From the NCBI GenBank assembly GCA_016292015.1, contig JAEEZY010000031.1, forward strand, positions 1 through 64,000: a stretch of 64,000 bases of DNA, in the 5' to 3' direction. Below the pieces are notes generated by a model. The model was not told the origin of the DNA. It did not search any database and saw only the letters and a program-made list of their open reading frames with translations. The translations under genes were made by a program, and so were the position numbers. This document shows, piece after piece, positions 32,072 through 39,840 of this stretch. Source of the DNA: Bacteroidales bacterium. GTDB lineage: Bacteria; Bacteroidota; Bacteroidia; Bacteroidales; P3. Position 1 is the first letter of the stretch, and each line of letters starts with the position of its first letter.

Positions 32072-34753
32072 ATGATCAAACGAATAGCAGCCTTAATCCT
32101 TTTCATTGCAGCCCTTTGTATCACCGACCTTTACGCCCAACCTGGCGGTCATCCCGGCGGACGGCCCGGCGGTGGCTGGGGTGGCGGCAGACCTCCTATG
32201 GGTCGCCCCGGACAGCAACAAGGCAACGGCGGCTACAACAACCGCCCCAACGACCAGCGAGCCAACACGGTGAAACAGAAGAAAGTGCGCGAAGGCTCCA
32301 CCTTCAAGGTGGTGGGCTCGCTCCGCGACAGCGTCACAAAAGAGTTCCTGCCCTACGTCAACGTGGCCATCCTCGACCCTGACGACAGCACCCTCGTCAA
32401 AGGTGGCACCACCAACCTCGACGGCTACTTCGAAATCACGGGTGTCCCTGCTGGCAGGTTCCTCATGCGCGTCTCCGGATTCGGCTATAAGACCCTCTTC
32501 AAACCCATAGACATTGAGAACAACACCGCCCTCGGCACCGTGCTCATGCACCCCTCCACCACCCTTATGAAGGAACTGACCGTCACCGCCGACAAGCCTC
32601 TCTACGCCATGGACGGCGAGAAGATGATTTACAACGTCAGCGAGGACCCCTCCATACAGACGGGCACCACCTCCGACGCTCTGCAGAACGCCCCTGGCGT
32701 CGAGGTTGACATCGAGGGCAACATCACCCTGCGCGGTGTCTCCAGCGTCGAAATCTGGATCAACGACAAGCCTTCCAAACTCACCGCAGAAAACCTCAAG
32801 ACCTACCTCGAAACCCTACCGGCCAACGCGCTCGACCGCATCGAGGCCATCACCAACCCCTCTGCCAAATACGCCACCGAGGCTGAGGCGGTCATCAACA
32901 TCGTCACCTCGGCTCATATCAAGAAGAACCACTTCATCAGCTTCGGCGTCTTCGGCGCCCCACAGCCTTTCATAAGCCCTTGGCTGAGCTACATGTGGGC
33001 CAACGAGAAACTGTCGATAAACATTTATGCCTCTGGACGCTGGAACCGCAACCGCAGCCTCTCCGAGAACACCTCGGTCAAGCGCAAGGACGCCCCCGCC
33101 GGCAGCGGCTATGACTACGACACCATCATGACCGACTCGGCCTACTCAACCTCCAACTCCATGGGCGCCGGCGGCAACATCTTCATGAACCTCTCATACA
33201 ACATCGACTCCACCTCGGACATCGAGTTCTACGGCAGCGTCAACTACAACTACAACCAATCCGAGTCGGACTTCTTCGACACCTGCGGCCTCTACCCTCA
33301 AGCCACCCTCGGCAGCTACACCTATGGCGACACCAACACCAGCCGCTCCAACAGCTGGTTCGGATTCTTCGGTGGCAACTACACCAAGAAGTTCGACAAC
33401 CTCGGCCATAACCTGCGCATCGGCGTGAACGGCAACTTCAACGCCGGCCCCTCCTACAACGACATCTTCCGCCAATACGACACCACCTACTACCTCGGCG
33501 GCGCCTTCCCAATGGAGAGCTACCACAAATACTACAAGAACAAGAAAGGCAGCGGCTCGTTCAGCCTCGACGCACGCTACAACCGCCCCTACAGCAAGGA
33601 CGGCGAACTCAGCTACGGCCTCAAATACAGCCACGACAACGAACACAACGAATATTTCCGCGACTTCCTCGACGAGAACGACAACGCCTCTCGCGACAGC
33701 ATTCGCAGCTATGAGTACATAGGTCGCGAGGAGAATATCGACGCCGACATCAACTGGACCCACCGCTGGGGTGGCTTCACCCTCGAACTCGGCCTCGGCG
33801 GCAGCTGGCGCAACCTCCACTTCATCTACAACAACGACTACGCCTGGAACTGCGACGACACCACCTACAACCAGTTCACCGCCAAGCCTTCCATCCACAT
33901 GAGCTACCGCACCGAGTCGATGCACAACTTCAAAATCAACTACACCCTCCGCATGCGCAACCCCCAGGAATACCAGCTCACCACCTTCCGCACCTACACC
34001 GAGGACAGCTGGTCAACCGGCAACCGCGACCTCACACCCTCGCTCACACACAACGCCGAAATCGGCTGGACAAAATTCTTCCAGCGCTTCGGCTCCGTAA
34101 GCCTCGAAGGCTACGCCCGAATCTCGCAGAACGAGATCGACAACCTCTCCGACGTCACCTCGCTCGAAGATGAGTATCTCAAGCGAATCGTCAACTACTC
34201 CATCCCCTACAACATGGGCATGTCCTACCGCTACGGAATGTCTGCCAACGTCACCTACCGTCCAACAGGATTCCTCAACATCCGTTTCTACGCCAACGCC
34301 TACGACTATGGCTACCGTATGGATTACAACGGACGCGACGTCAAGAACCACAAGTTCTCCTACAGCTTCCGCATCAACGCCTGGTACAAGTTCCTCGACA
34401 ACTACCAACTCTACGCCTCCGCCAACTACAACAGCCCCACCATCGGACTCTACAGCACCCGCAAGGCTCGCTACAATATCAACCTCGGCATCCGCGCCGA
34501 TTTCTTCAAGCGCAAGATGTCGGTATTCGTCAACGTCAACGACATCTTCAACTGGGGCGCCCGCTACGGCTCCGGCTCGGAGAACACCAACCCATACTAC
34601 CTCAGCAACTCGACCAGCAAGACTTACTACTTCGGCAAACCCACCAAGCCCATCTCGACCTCTATCTCGGCCGGCATAACCTTCCGATTCGGCAAGATGG
34701 AACTCGAACGTCAGGCAAAAGAAGCCACCGACGAGACGATAACGGTTGAGTAA
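32072..34753 (+). CDS. Outer-membrane beta-barrel receptor (OMP_b-brl_3 type)
   Basis: 893 residues. Signal peptide 1-22 (TDLYAQ), then a Gly/Pro/Arg-rich segment (about 23-65), a carboxypeptidase-like regulatory domain (about 78-165: GSLRDSVTKEFLPYVNVAIL), a plug-like part (SDALQNAPGVEVDIEGNITLRG, about 200-275) and a large C-terminal barrel of the outer membrane beta-barrel family (PF14905). In Bacteroidota these are TonB-linked and their cargo is usually unknown. Stands alone, divergent from the M16 gene. The codon usage is strongly C-ending, which opens long antisense frames. Confidence 0.9.
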   Translation: MIKRIAALILFIAALCITDLYAQPGGHPGGRPGGGWGGGRPPMGRPGQQQGNGGYNNRPNDQRANTVKQKKVREGSTFKVVGSLRDSVTKEFLPYVNVAILDPDDSTLVKGGTTNLDGYFEITGVPAGRFLMRVSGFGYKTLFKPIDIENNTALGTVLMHPSTTLMKELTVTADKPLYAMDGEKMIYNVSEDPSIQTGTTSDALQNAPGVEVDIEGNITLRGVSSVEIWINDKPSKLTAENLKTYLETLPANALDRIEAITNPSAKYATEAEAVINIVTSAHIKKNHFISFGVFGAPQPFISPWLSYMWANEKLSINIYASGRWNRNRSLSENTSVKRKDAPAGSGYDYDTIMTDSAYSTSNSMGAGGNIFMNLSYNIDSTSDIEFYGSVNYNYNQSESDFFDTCGLYPQATLGSYTYGDTNTSRSNSWFGFFGGNYTKKFDNLGHNLRIGVNGNFNAGPSYNDIFRQYDTTYYLGGAFPMESYHKYYKNKKGSGSFSLDARYNRPYSKDGELSYGLKYSHDNEHNEYFRDFLDENDNASRDSIRSYEYIGREENIDADINWTHRWGGFTLELGLGGSWRNLHFIYNNDYAWNCDDTTYNQFTAKPSIHMSYRTESMHNFKINYTLRMRNPQEYQLTTFRTYTEDSWSTGNRDLTPSLTHNAEIGWTKFFQRFGSVSLEGYARISQNEIDNLSDVTSLEDEYLKRIVNYSIPYNMGMSYRYGMSANVTYRPTGFLNIRFYANAYDYGYRMDYNGRDVKNHKFSYSFRINAWYKFLDNYQLYASANYNSPTIGLYSTRKARYNINLGIRADFFKRKMSVFVNVNDIFNWGARYGSGSENTNPYYLSNSTSKTYYFGKPTKPISTSISAGITFRFGKMELERQAKEATDETITVE

Positions 34754-34755
34754 TA

Positions 34756-34801
34756 TAGTTTCTAGTTTTGAGTTTTTAGTTTCAAGTTTCTTGTTTCCAG
34801 T
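34756..34801. repeat. 7-nt period intergenic repeat (TAGTTTC/AAGTTTC type)
   Basis: Degenerate heptamers fill the first half of the gap before fabD. Confidence 0.5.
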
Positions 34802-34844
34802 ATTCACTAACACATTCCCACATTAACGCATTAACACATTCACA

Positions 34845-35708
34845 ATGAAATCCTACGTATTTCCCGGTCAGGGTGCCCAGTTTGTTGGTATGGGCAAAGA
34901 CCTCTACGATAACCACGACGAGGCACGTCGCCTCTTCGAACAAGCCAACGACATCCTCGGCTTCCGCATCACCGACATCATGTTCAGCGGCACCGACGAC
35001 GAGCTGAAACAGACAAAAGTGACCCAGCCCGCCATCTTCCTCCACTCCGTAATCTCGGCTGTCTGTCTCGGCGACGAGTTCCAGCCCTCTATGGCTGCAG
35101 GTCACTCGCTGGGCGAGTTCTCCGCCCTCACCGCCGTCAAAGCTCTCTCCTTCGAGGAAGGCCTCACCCTCGTCTCGAAACGTGCGATGGCGATGCAGCG
35201 AGCCTGCGAGCTGCAGCAGTCGACGATGGCTGCCGTACTCGGTGGCACAGAAGAGCAGATTGAGGAGGCTTGCAAGTCTGTCACCAATGAGATAGTGGTG
35301 GCGGCGAACTACAACTGCCCGGGACAGATAGTCATATCCGGCACACCCGAGGGCATCCGTCTGGCATCGGAGAAACTCGCTGGCATAGTGAAGCGTATAG
35401 TGCCCCTCAACGTGGGAGGCGCATTCCACTCGCCCCTGATGGAGCCCGCCCGCATCGAACTGGCAGCCGCCATCGAAGCCGCCGTCATCAACACGCCCCT
35501 CTGCCCAGTGTATCAGAATGTTGACGCGAAACCGCATACCGACCCAGCCGAGATAAAAGCAAATCTGCTCACGCAGCTCACCGCCCCCGTGCGCTGGACA
35601 CAGAGTGTGGTGAACATGATAGGCGACGGTGCCGACGAGTTCGTCGAACTCGGCCCCGGCAACGTCCTATCGGGCTTGATAGGAAAAATCAAACGCAGTT
35701 TGAAGTAG
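34845..35708 (+). CDS. fabD: FabD, malonyl-CoA:ACP transacylase
   Basis: 287 residues. Transfers malonyl groups to acyl carrier protein for fatty-acid synthesis. Motifs: FPGQGAQFVGMGKDL at the N-terminus, the nucleophile elbow GHSLGEFSAL (Ser about 88), QQSTMAAVLGG, the histidine region NVGGAFHSPLM and the C-terminal ELGPGNVLSGLI. Length is normal. It converges with the SGNH hydrolase gene with only 4 nt between stops. Confidence 0.97.
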   Translation: MKSYVFPGQGAQFVGMGKDLYDNHDEARRLFEQANDILGFRITDIMFSGTDDELKQTKVTQPAIFLHSVISAVCLGDEFQPSMAAGHSLGEFSALTAVKALSFEEGLTLVSKRAMAMQRACELQQSTMAAVLGGTEEQIEEACKSVTNEIVVAANYNCPGQIVISGTPEGIRLASEKLAGIVKRIVPLNVGGAFHSPLMEPARIELAAAIEAAVINTPLCPVYQNVDAKPHTDPAEIKANLLTQLTAPVRWTQSVVNMIGDGADEFVELGPGNVLSGLIGKIKRSLK

Positions 35709-35712
35709 CCTT

Positions 35713-36444
35713 TTATACCACCAAAGCATTGAGGCTATACTCAAAAGCCTCCAATTCCCGAAGGATAGCATCGGCTATCAAACGATGACCTTCCTCGTTG
35801 GGGTGCATCCCGTCCTCACATAGGAATTCCGACAGGCGACGTTGCTGCAGGAAGGTGCTGCTGATATCTATCACCTTGATTCCGCGACGCATACCAATCT
35901 TGAAAACCTCCAGGTTATACTGTTCATGCCAATGGCCTATGTTGTTCACGTCGCCTTCCAACCATTTTAGGATATTTGCTTTGTCGAGGCCTGCACTCAC
36001 ATGATTGAAGAAGCGTTGCGAATCCAACTCCGGCAACGACAAGAGCACTGGTATCGCTCCTATGCCCTCCACCCTGTCTATCACCCTGTTATACGCTTCG
36101 GCGAACTGCACCAAATCCAATTTCGGATGATGCACCCCCTCAGGATCGGCTGATATCGCCTTCCAGTCGAAGTTGCAGTCGTTGCCCCCGAATTCGAGCA
36201 CGACGATGTCGCCCTTCTCTATCTGGCTGAAATAACGCTCAATGCAATCCAACCCATTCAGTACGGTACTTCCGAAACGCGAACGGTTTTCAATATCCAC
36301 ACCCAACCGCTGGGCGCAGGTGTTGACAAAGTTGTCCTCTGCCACCTTATATTTAACTGTCCCTTTACATATAGACTCAGGTACGGTCACCACACCTTTC
36401 ATCACCGAGTCGCCAAAAGCGAATATTTTTTTCAATATTTTCAT
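35713..36444 (-). CDS. SGNH/GDSL-family hydrolase
   Basis: 243 residues, cytoplasmic (no signal peptide). The four SGNH blocks are in place: FGDSVMKG (nucleophile Ser in block I), a Gly region in block II (SRFGSTVLNG), GGNDCNFDW (block III Asn) and EDGMHPNEEGH (block V Asp/His). This fits an esterase or acyl/acetyl hydrolase, substrate unknown. A TATTTTTG promoter element lies 45 nt upstream. Confidence 0.9.
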   Translation of the reverse strand: MKILKKIFAFGDSVMKGVVTVPESICKGTVKYKVAEDNFVNTCAQRLGVDIENRSRFGSTVLNGLDCIERYFSQIEKGDIVVLEFGGNDCNFDWKAISADPEGVHHPKLDLVQFAEAYNRVIDRVEGIGAIPVLLSLPELDSQRFFNHVSAGLDKANILKWLEGDVNNIGHWHEQYNLEVFKIGMRRGIKVIDISSTFLQQRRLSEFLCEDGMHPNEEGHRLIADAILRELEAFEYSLNALVV

Positions 36445-36488
36445 AGTTGATGTTATAAGTTTGATGATTGTATTCGATTTTCGGATTG

Positions 36489-36496
36489 CAAAAATA
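36489..36496 (-). promoter_or_regulatory. -7 element for the SGNH hydrolase gene
   Basis: TATTTTTG on the minus strand, 44 nt before the start codon. Confidence 0.6.
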
Positions 36497-36688
36497 CGTC
36501 CGTTTTTCTATCCAAAAAACAAAATGGAACGACCCTTCACCCAATGTATCAAAAAAGGCCATTTGGTGACAAAGGTGCCGTTTTCGTCGTTAAAACAGAA
36601 GATTTTAGCATTTCATCCCACTTATTTGGTGCCGAATGGGATGAATAAAAAGCACTCGAGTCGCCAAGGTCTTTCCACACAGCTTACC

Positions 36689-36721
36689 ATTCACTATTCA
36701 CTATTCACTATTCACTATTCA
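36689..36721. repeat. 7-nt tandem repeat (ATTCACT), about five units
   Basis: Near-perfect heptamers ending just before the LytTR gene promoter. The rest of the 306-nt divergent gap holds the two promoters only. Confidence 0.9.
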
Positions 36722-36732
36722 AAACTGATTAG

Positions 36733-36740
36733 TATCTTTG
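36733..36740 (+). promoter_or_regulatory. -7 element for the LytTR operon
   Basis: TATCTTTG ending 10 nt before the ATG at 36751, predicting a leader of only about 6 nt. Confidence 0.7.
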
Positions 36741-36750
36741 CAGCGCCAAA

Positions 36751-37104
36751 ATGAAGGAATACCTGATCATAAACACCAACAGTGAACTGGTTCGGATTGC
36801 CTCCGACGACGTACTCTGCATAATAGCCAGCGGCAACTATTCCACCATTACCGCCGTCAACGGAGAGACGCGGTTGGTGACGCTTCAGCTGGGACAGGTG
36901 GAACGGCTCATCGCCAACCAAGTGACGGCCGGCAACACAAACTTCATCCGCATTGGCAAAAGCCTCATAATCAACCGACAATACGTCAGTTATATCAACA
37001 TCCAGAAGCAGCAGCTATCATTGACCGACGGAAAGACACCGAGCCACACGCTGACCGCCTCGAGAGAAGCTTTGAAACAACTGAAAGAAGTGATAACAGG
37101 ATGA
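36751..37104 (+). CDS. Stand-alone LytTR DNA-binding protein
   Basis: 117 residues, consisting of a LytTR domain only: SDDVLCIIASGNYSTITAVNG, LGQVERLIANQ, FIRIGKSLIINRQYVSYINIQKQQLSLTDG. LytTR domains bind direct repeats in promoters. There is no receiver domain and no kinase gene adjacent, so its activity must be set another way. Its stop overlaps the next start (ATGA at 37101), tying it to the membrane-anchored protein downstream. Confidence 0.9.
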   Translation: MKEYLIINTNSELVRIASDDVLCIIASGNYSTITAVNGETRLVTLQLGQVERLIANQVTAGNTNFIRIGKSLIINRQYVSYINIQKQQLSLTDGKTPSHTLTASREALKQLKEVITG

Positions 37105-37988
37105 CAGAAAAACACGACATATCAGAAGACGAAATCCGCATCATCGGAGGAAGCAAGCACAAGCCAAGTGGACGCAAGCACTGGTGGATTTGGGCACTTC
37201 TGGCGGCAGCCATCGTCGCCGTGGCGGTACTCGTCATAGAGCTACAAAAAGATGACATACAGACATCTACCGACGACACACTGACGACAGAGGGTGGCGA
37301 ACAGACGACAGAAGTCATGGAAAACGCCACACCCCAGTGGCTCGACAACATTGACAACTCGTTACCATCCGGCATAATACTTTCCGACACCATAATCGAC
37401 AGCCTTCACCTTCGGGTGCTGACACCCATCAACACGACACCGGAACTCTACATCGGAAAACTCAGTGAAAGCGACACCGACATACTGCTTGCCACAATGG
37501 CAGCCGACATACGACGCGACAACGGCAAAATCGTGGGAGCCTACGTCTATGGCGGCGAGCCTCTCTCGTGGGGGCTCTCGAAACGAGGCTATTGCGCCAT
37601 CTTCGACGGACGTATGACTATAGGCACCGCCGACAACTCGCCCCTCTTCGAGCAAGCCACCGAGCAAGGCGGCTACTTCTTCAGACAGTACGCAGCAGTG
37701 CAGGGAGGCAACGCGGTGGAGAACAACCCTGAGAACGCAGCACCGCGCCGGGCGTTGTGCGTAATCGCAAGCCGCTATTGCATAGTGGCCAGCGACGAAA
37801 GGGTGACAATGAACGACTTCAGCAAGGCGCTGACCAAGCTTCATGCAAGCGAAGCCATCTACCTCGTAGGCGGCATGGCCCATGGCTGGTGGCGCGATGA
37901 CGAAGGCCACATAAAACACTTCATCGAAGGCAACGACCGCCCAATCAACAAAAAGTACCTGAACTACATAGTCTTCCGAAAGAACTGA
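37101..37988 (+). CDS. Membrane-anchored protein resembling phosphodiester glycosidase (NAGPA) domain
   Basis: 295 residues. Basic N-terminal cytoplasmic tail, one membrane helix (about 28-48), acidic Thr-rich linker, then an extracytoplasmic domain (about 100-295). The pattern VYGGEPLSWGLSKRGYCAIFDGRMTIG ... RRALCVIASRYCIVASDERVTMNDFSKAL ... AIYLVGGMAHGWW is reminiscent of the NAGPA/DUF2233 fold, where a permuted strand set surrounds an R/D site. The match is by pattern only. Co-translated with the LytTR regulator, so it could be its regulator or target. Confidence 0.55.
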   Translation: MTEKHDISEDEIRIIGGSKHKPSGRKHWWIWALLAAAIVAVAVLVIELQKDDIQTSTDDTLTTEGGEQTTEVMENATPQWLDNIDNSLPSGIILSDTIIDSLHLRVLTPINTTPELYIGKLSESDTDILLATMAADIRRDNGKIVGAYVYGGEPLSWGLSKRGYCAIFDGRMTIGTADNSPLFEQATEQGGYFFRQYAAVQGGNAVENNPENAAPRRALCVIASRYCIVASDERVTMNDFSKALTKLHASEAIYLVGGMAHGWWRDDEGHIKHFIEGNDRPINKKYLNYIVFRKN

Positions 37989-38045
37989 AAGATGGCACTT
38001 GAAAACATAACTTCCTAACAGCATCCATTTCCACAATAAAAACTA

Positions 38046-38075
38046 CAGCGAATTCAAATCGAATTCGCTGTTTTT
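38046..38075 (+). terminator. Terminator after the LytTR operon
   Basis: Perfect 10-bp stem CAGCGAATTC / GAATTCGCTG, 5-nt loop, five T. Confidence 0.9.
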
Positions 38076-38147
38076 ATGTTTCCCAACGTGATAGTTGTGC
38101 TGTAGAGGGGATGGCGAATGTGAAAAGTTGAAGATGAGAGTTAGGTG

Positions 38148-38180
38148 GGCGTTAGTACGGCGTTGGGTAGGCGACATAAG
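38148..38180. repeat. 11-nt period repeat, three units (GGCGTTRGKWM)
   Basis: GGCGTTAGTAC, GGCGTTGGGTA and GGCGACATAAG in 11-nt register. It follows the LytTR-operon terminator. Confidence 0.6.
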
Positions 38181-38227
38181 TAATTTTGAATTTTAAAGTG
38201 TGTGGAACTTGCCCTTGATTGACGATG

Positions 38228-38235
38228 CAAAAGTA
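38228..38235 (-). promoter_or_regulatory. Orphan -7 element on the minus strand
   Basis: TACTTTTG on the minus strand reads toward the 11-nt repeat and the convergent terminator; no credible gene follows. It may be a relic or drive a short RNA. Confidence 0.35.
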
Positions 38236-38383
38236 CAACCTCGCCATTGCGGTTTACGAATAAATGATGTTTTTTTTTATTTGAAAGTACCGAAATTTAA
38301 ATAATTGGTATTCCTTCATGCCAAATGGATGCGGAATCACCACGACTTCTCGCCCTGCGCAAAAAGGTTGCACTGGGCGGTTA

Positions 38384-38391
38384 TATTTTTG
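38384..38391 (+). promoter_or_regulatory. -7 element before the DUF3127 remnant
   Basis: TATTTTTG, 49 nt before the ATG at 38441. The leader contains AACTTTTTAAAA (38421-38432), which recurs before the gene at 39039. Confidence 0.6.
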
Positions 38392-38440
38392 CATGCAATC
38401 TGAGAATCAGTTTCATTATCAACTTTTTAAAATTTACCCT

Positions 38441-38636
38441 ATGGAAATCAGTGGTACCATCTACAAAATCCTCCTAACAGAGGTGGTTTCGAGCAACGAC
38501 GTAACGCATAACGCAAACACCTAACAATGTGACAACTACAGGAATAACAACTATCGCTCCAACCACCCAAACGTCTGACCCGACAGCAGATGCAGCGTTT
38601 CAGCGGGCGTCCAATGATCACGAACCCCCATTTTAA
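38441..38636 (+). pseudogene. Internally deleted DUF3127 (OB-fold, SSB-like) gene
   Basis: The ATG opens MEISGTIYKILLTEVV, the typical N-terminus of Bacteroidota DUF3127 proteins, then drifts into 11 unrelated codons and stops (38524). In another frame 38529-38636 reads a Thr/Pro/Ser/Asp linker (IAPTTQTSDPTADAA) and ends SNDHEPPF then TAA, like the linker and DDLPF-type tip at the end of DUF3127 and SSB proteins. The middle (about 80 residues of OB fold) is missing. So it is probably one gene with an internal deletion; the promoter is still there. Confidence 0.55.
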
Positions 38637-38696
38637 CATTCGCGGTATCCAAGAAAGTATTTTTTTTGACACAATAAGTGGGGAAAAATAGGCCTT

Positions 38697-38780
38697 GTTG
38701 ATAAATAATCCAGAGGTTGAATATGTGCAGGATATAGAGGCCGCTTTTCGGTTGTGCCTGAAAACAAGCAAAATATAAAT
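38697..38780 (+). pseudogene. Possible coding remnant (about 28 codons)
   Basis: A short frame reads LLINNPEVEYVQDIEAAF and ends KTSKI then TAA. It looks protein-like in composition but has no start and no recognised family. Nothing else can be assigned in 38637-38865. Confidence 0.2.
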
Positions 38781-38865
38781 TACCAGAAACTCATTGTCAA
38801 TCAAAATAATGCGAAGTGTTTATAATTATTCCACAAAGTGTGGTTTTTGTTTTGATTTTTGTGTT

Positions 38866-38873
38866 TACGTTTG
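38866..38873 (+). promoter_or_regulatory. -7 element of the 39-41 kb operon
   Basis: TACGTTTG matches TAnnTTTG. A TTTG at 38846-38849 precedes it by 16 nt, shorter than ideal. Confidence 0.55.
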
Positions 38874-38908
38874 CAGCGAAAACAAAAGGGAAAACTCATA
38901 CTCGATTT

Positions 38909-38976
38909 GGGATTGAAAAATCCCGGTAACTCTTGCGACGGGCTAAATACCTGTCCCAAAGGAGAGTGTCGCTCTC
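38909..38976 (+). ncRNA. Structured 5' leader with three consecutive hairpins
   Basis: Within the 165-nt leader between the promoter and the ATG at 39039: GGGATT-GAAA-AATCCC (38909-38924, a GNRA tetraloop), GACGGG-loop-CCTGTC (38937-38955, one G:U) and GAGAG-TGTCG-CTCTC (38962-38976). Then AACTTTT-T-AAAAGTT (38996-39010). I recognise no known riboswitch. It may regulate the following operon or be a separate small RNA. Confidence 0.4.
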
Positions 38977-39038
38977 TGTCTCAAAAAATATCATTAACTT
39001 TTTAAAAGTTGCGCCCGACACGGATTAGGGTTACCAAC

Positions 39039-39161
39039 ATGTACGATGAATATGAATCAGAATTTGCAGGAACCTACGTCCACGATGTGATGGGCTGGAG
39101 CAACGAGGAGATATATGATGTCCTCGACGGCGATCCTGACGCTTATTGGAACATTGACTAA
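39039..39161 (+). CDS. Small acidic protein of 40 residues
   Basis: Begins MYDEYESEFAGTYVHDVMGW and ends GDPDAYWNID. About one third Asp/Glu, with a compact aromatic ending; not an obvious membrane or DNA-binding peptide. Composition and reading frame look like a real small protein, and it sits 8 nt before the next gene in what appears to be an operon behind the hairpin leader. No family recognised. An acidic DNA-mimic or protein partner of the neighbours is possible but is only inference. Confidence 0.55.
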   Translation: MYDEYESEFAGTYVHDVMGWSNEEIYDVLDGDPDAYWNID

Positions 39162-39169
39162 GATACCAG

Positions 39170-39821
39170 ATGTCCTACCGACAAGTAAAATATTATCAAG
39201 AGATTGGCGACTACGAGGCAGCCTTACGCATCGCTCGTGGTGACTGGGCGGAGAACCCGTCGCTCAAGTGGCCCAAGAGCACCATCGCCTGGCTTATCGT
39301 AAGGATGCTGAAGGTTTACGCTCACGCCTACTCGAAGGAACAGTTCTTCAAACTGCTGAAAGAGCTCGAGGGGCTGGGTGTGCCTCAGGATGACAAGAAG
39401 TTTTGGGGCGCTGTGCTGTGGCCCCTGCGCGATATGGTGCGTGACAGCCTTGAGATGCAGTGGTTCTCGCCGCAGTTGGGCGACCGACTCTTCGCGGTTC
39501 TTAGAACGCTGCCGATAGAGAAGCCGTCGGAGGCTTATTCGGCCTTGGCAAGGGAGTTTATCAGGTTGGGCAGTCTCTGGCCGAGATTGGCGGACTTCCT
39601 CGAATGGTGGGGATTTGAAAGCTTCACTGAGTTCGACTACAGGCGTTATCCGATGAAGGGACGTCAGGTGTCGCTAGCGGAGGTGGTGATGGAGGCTTAC
39701 CTGACGGCGACAAAAAGGGCAGGGCGTGTGCCGTCGCAGGCTTTTTTTTCGGGGGGTGCGTGAGCTGGAGAGGCGCGACAGGGCTCAGGCGGAAAACATT
39801 TATTCGATTATGAATCATTAA
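39170..39821 (+). pseudogene. Unknown helical (TPR-like) protein, frameshifted in a T8 run
   Basis: The frame from ATG 39170 encodes 197 residues and stops right after a T8-C-G6 run (39742-39756). Removing one T restores a frame reading GVRELERRDRAQAENIYSIM and ending 39821, 20 nt before the helicase gene. The first 40 residues (YRQVKYYQEIGDYEAALRIARGDW...NP) look like a TPR unit; Trp is unusually frequent. It weakly recalls the DUF7017 helical module of TOTE conflict systems, but I am not sure. Either a real lesion, a slippage switch, or a sequencing error in a homopolymer. Confidence 0.55.
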
Positions 39822-39840
39822 CCAGTATAAAAGAATAAGT

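Noticed and set aside
33194..33925. Long antisense frame (243 codons) inside the outer-membrane barrel gene, and similar ones in uvrA, prs and the TonB receptor
   Set aside because: They mirror the C-ending codon bias of the sense gene and give low-complexity Val/Ala/His-rich products.
38100..38222. Gene driven by the orphan minus-strand promoter at 38228
   Set aside because: The only frame runs through the 11-nt repeat into the convergent terminator and looks random.
38448..38804. 118-codon minus-strand frame in the 38.5-38.8 kb gap
   Set aside because: It overlaps the DUF3127 remnant antisense, has Cys/Arg-rich noise composition and no promoter.
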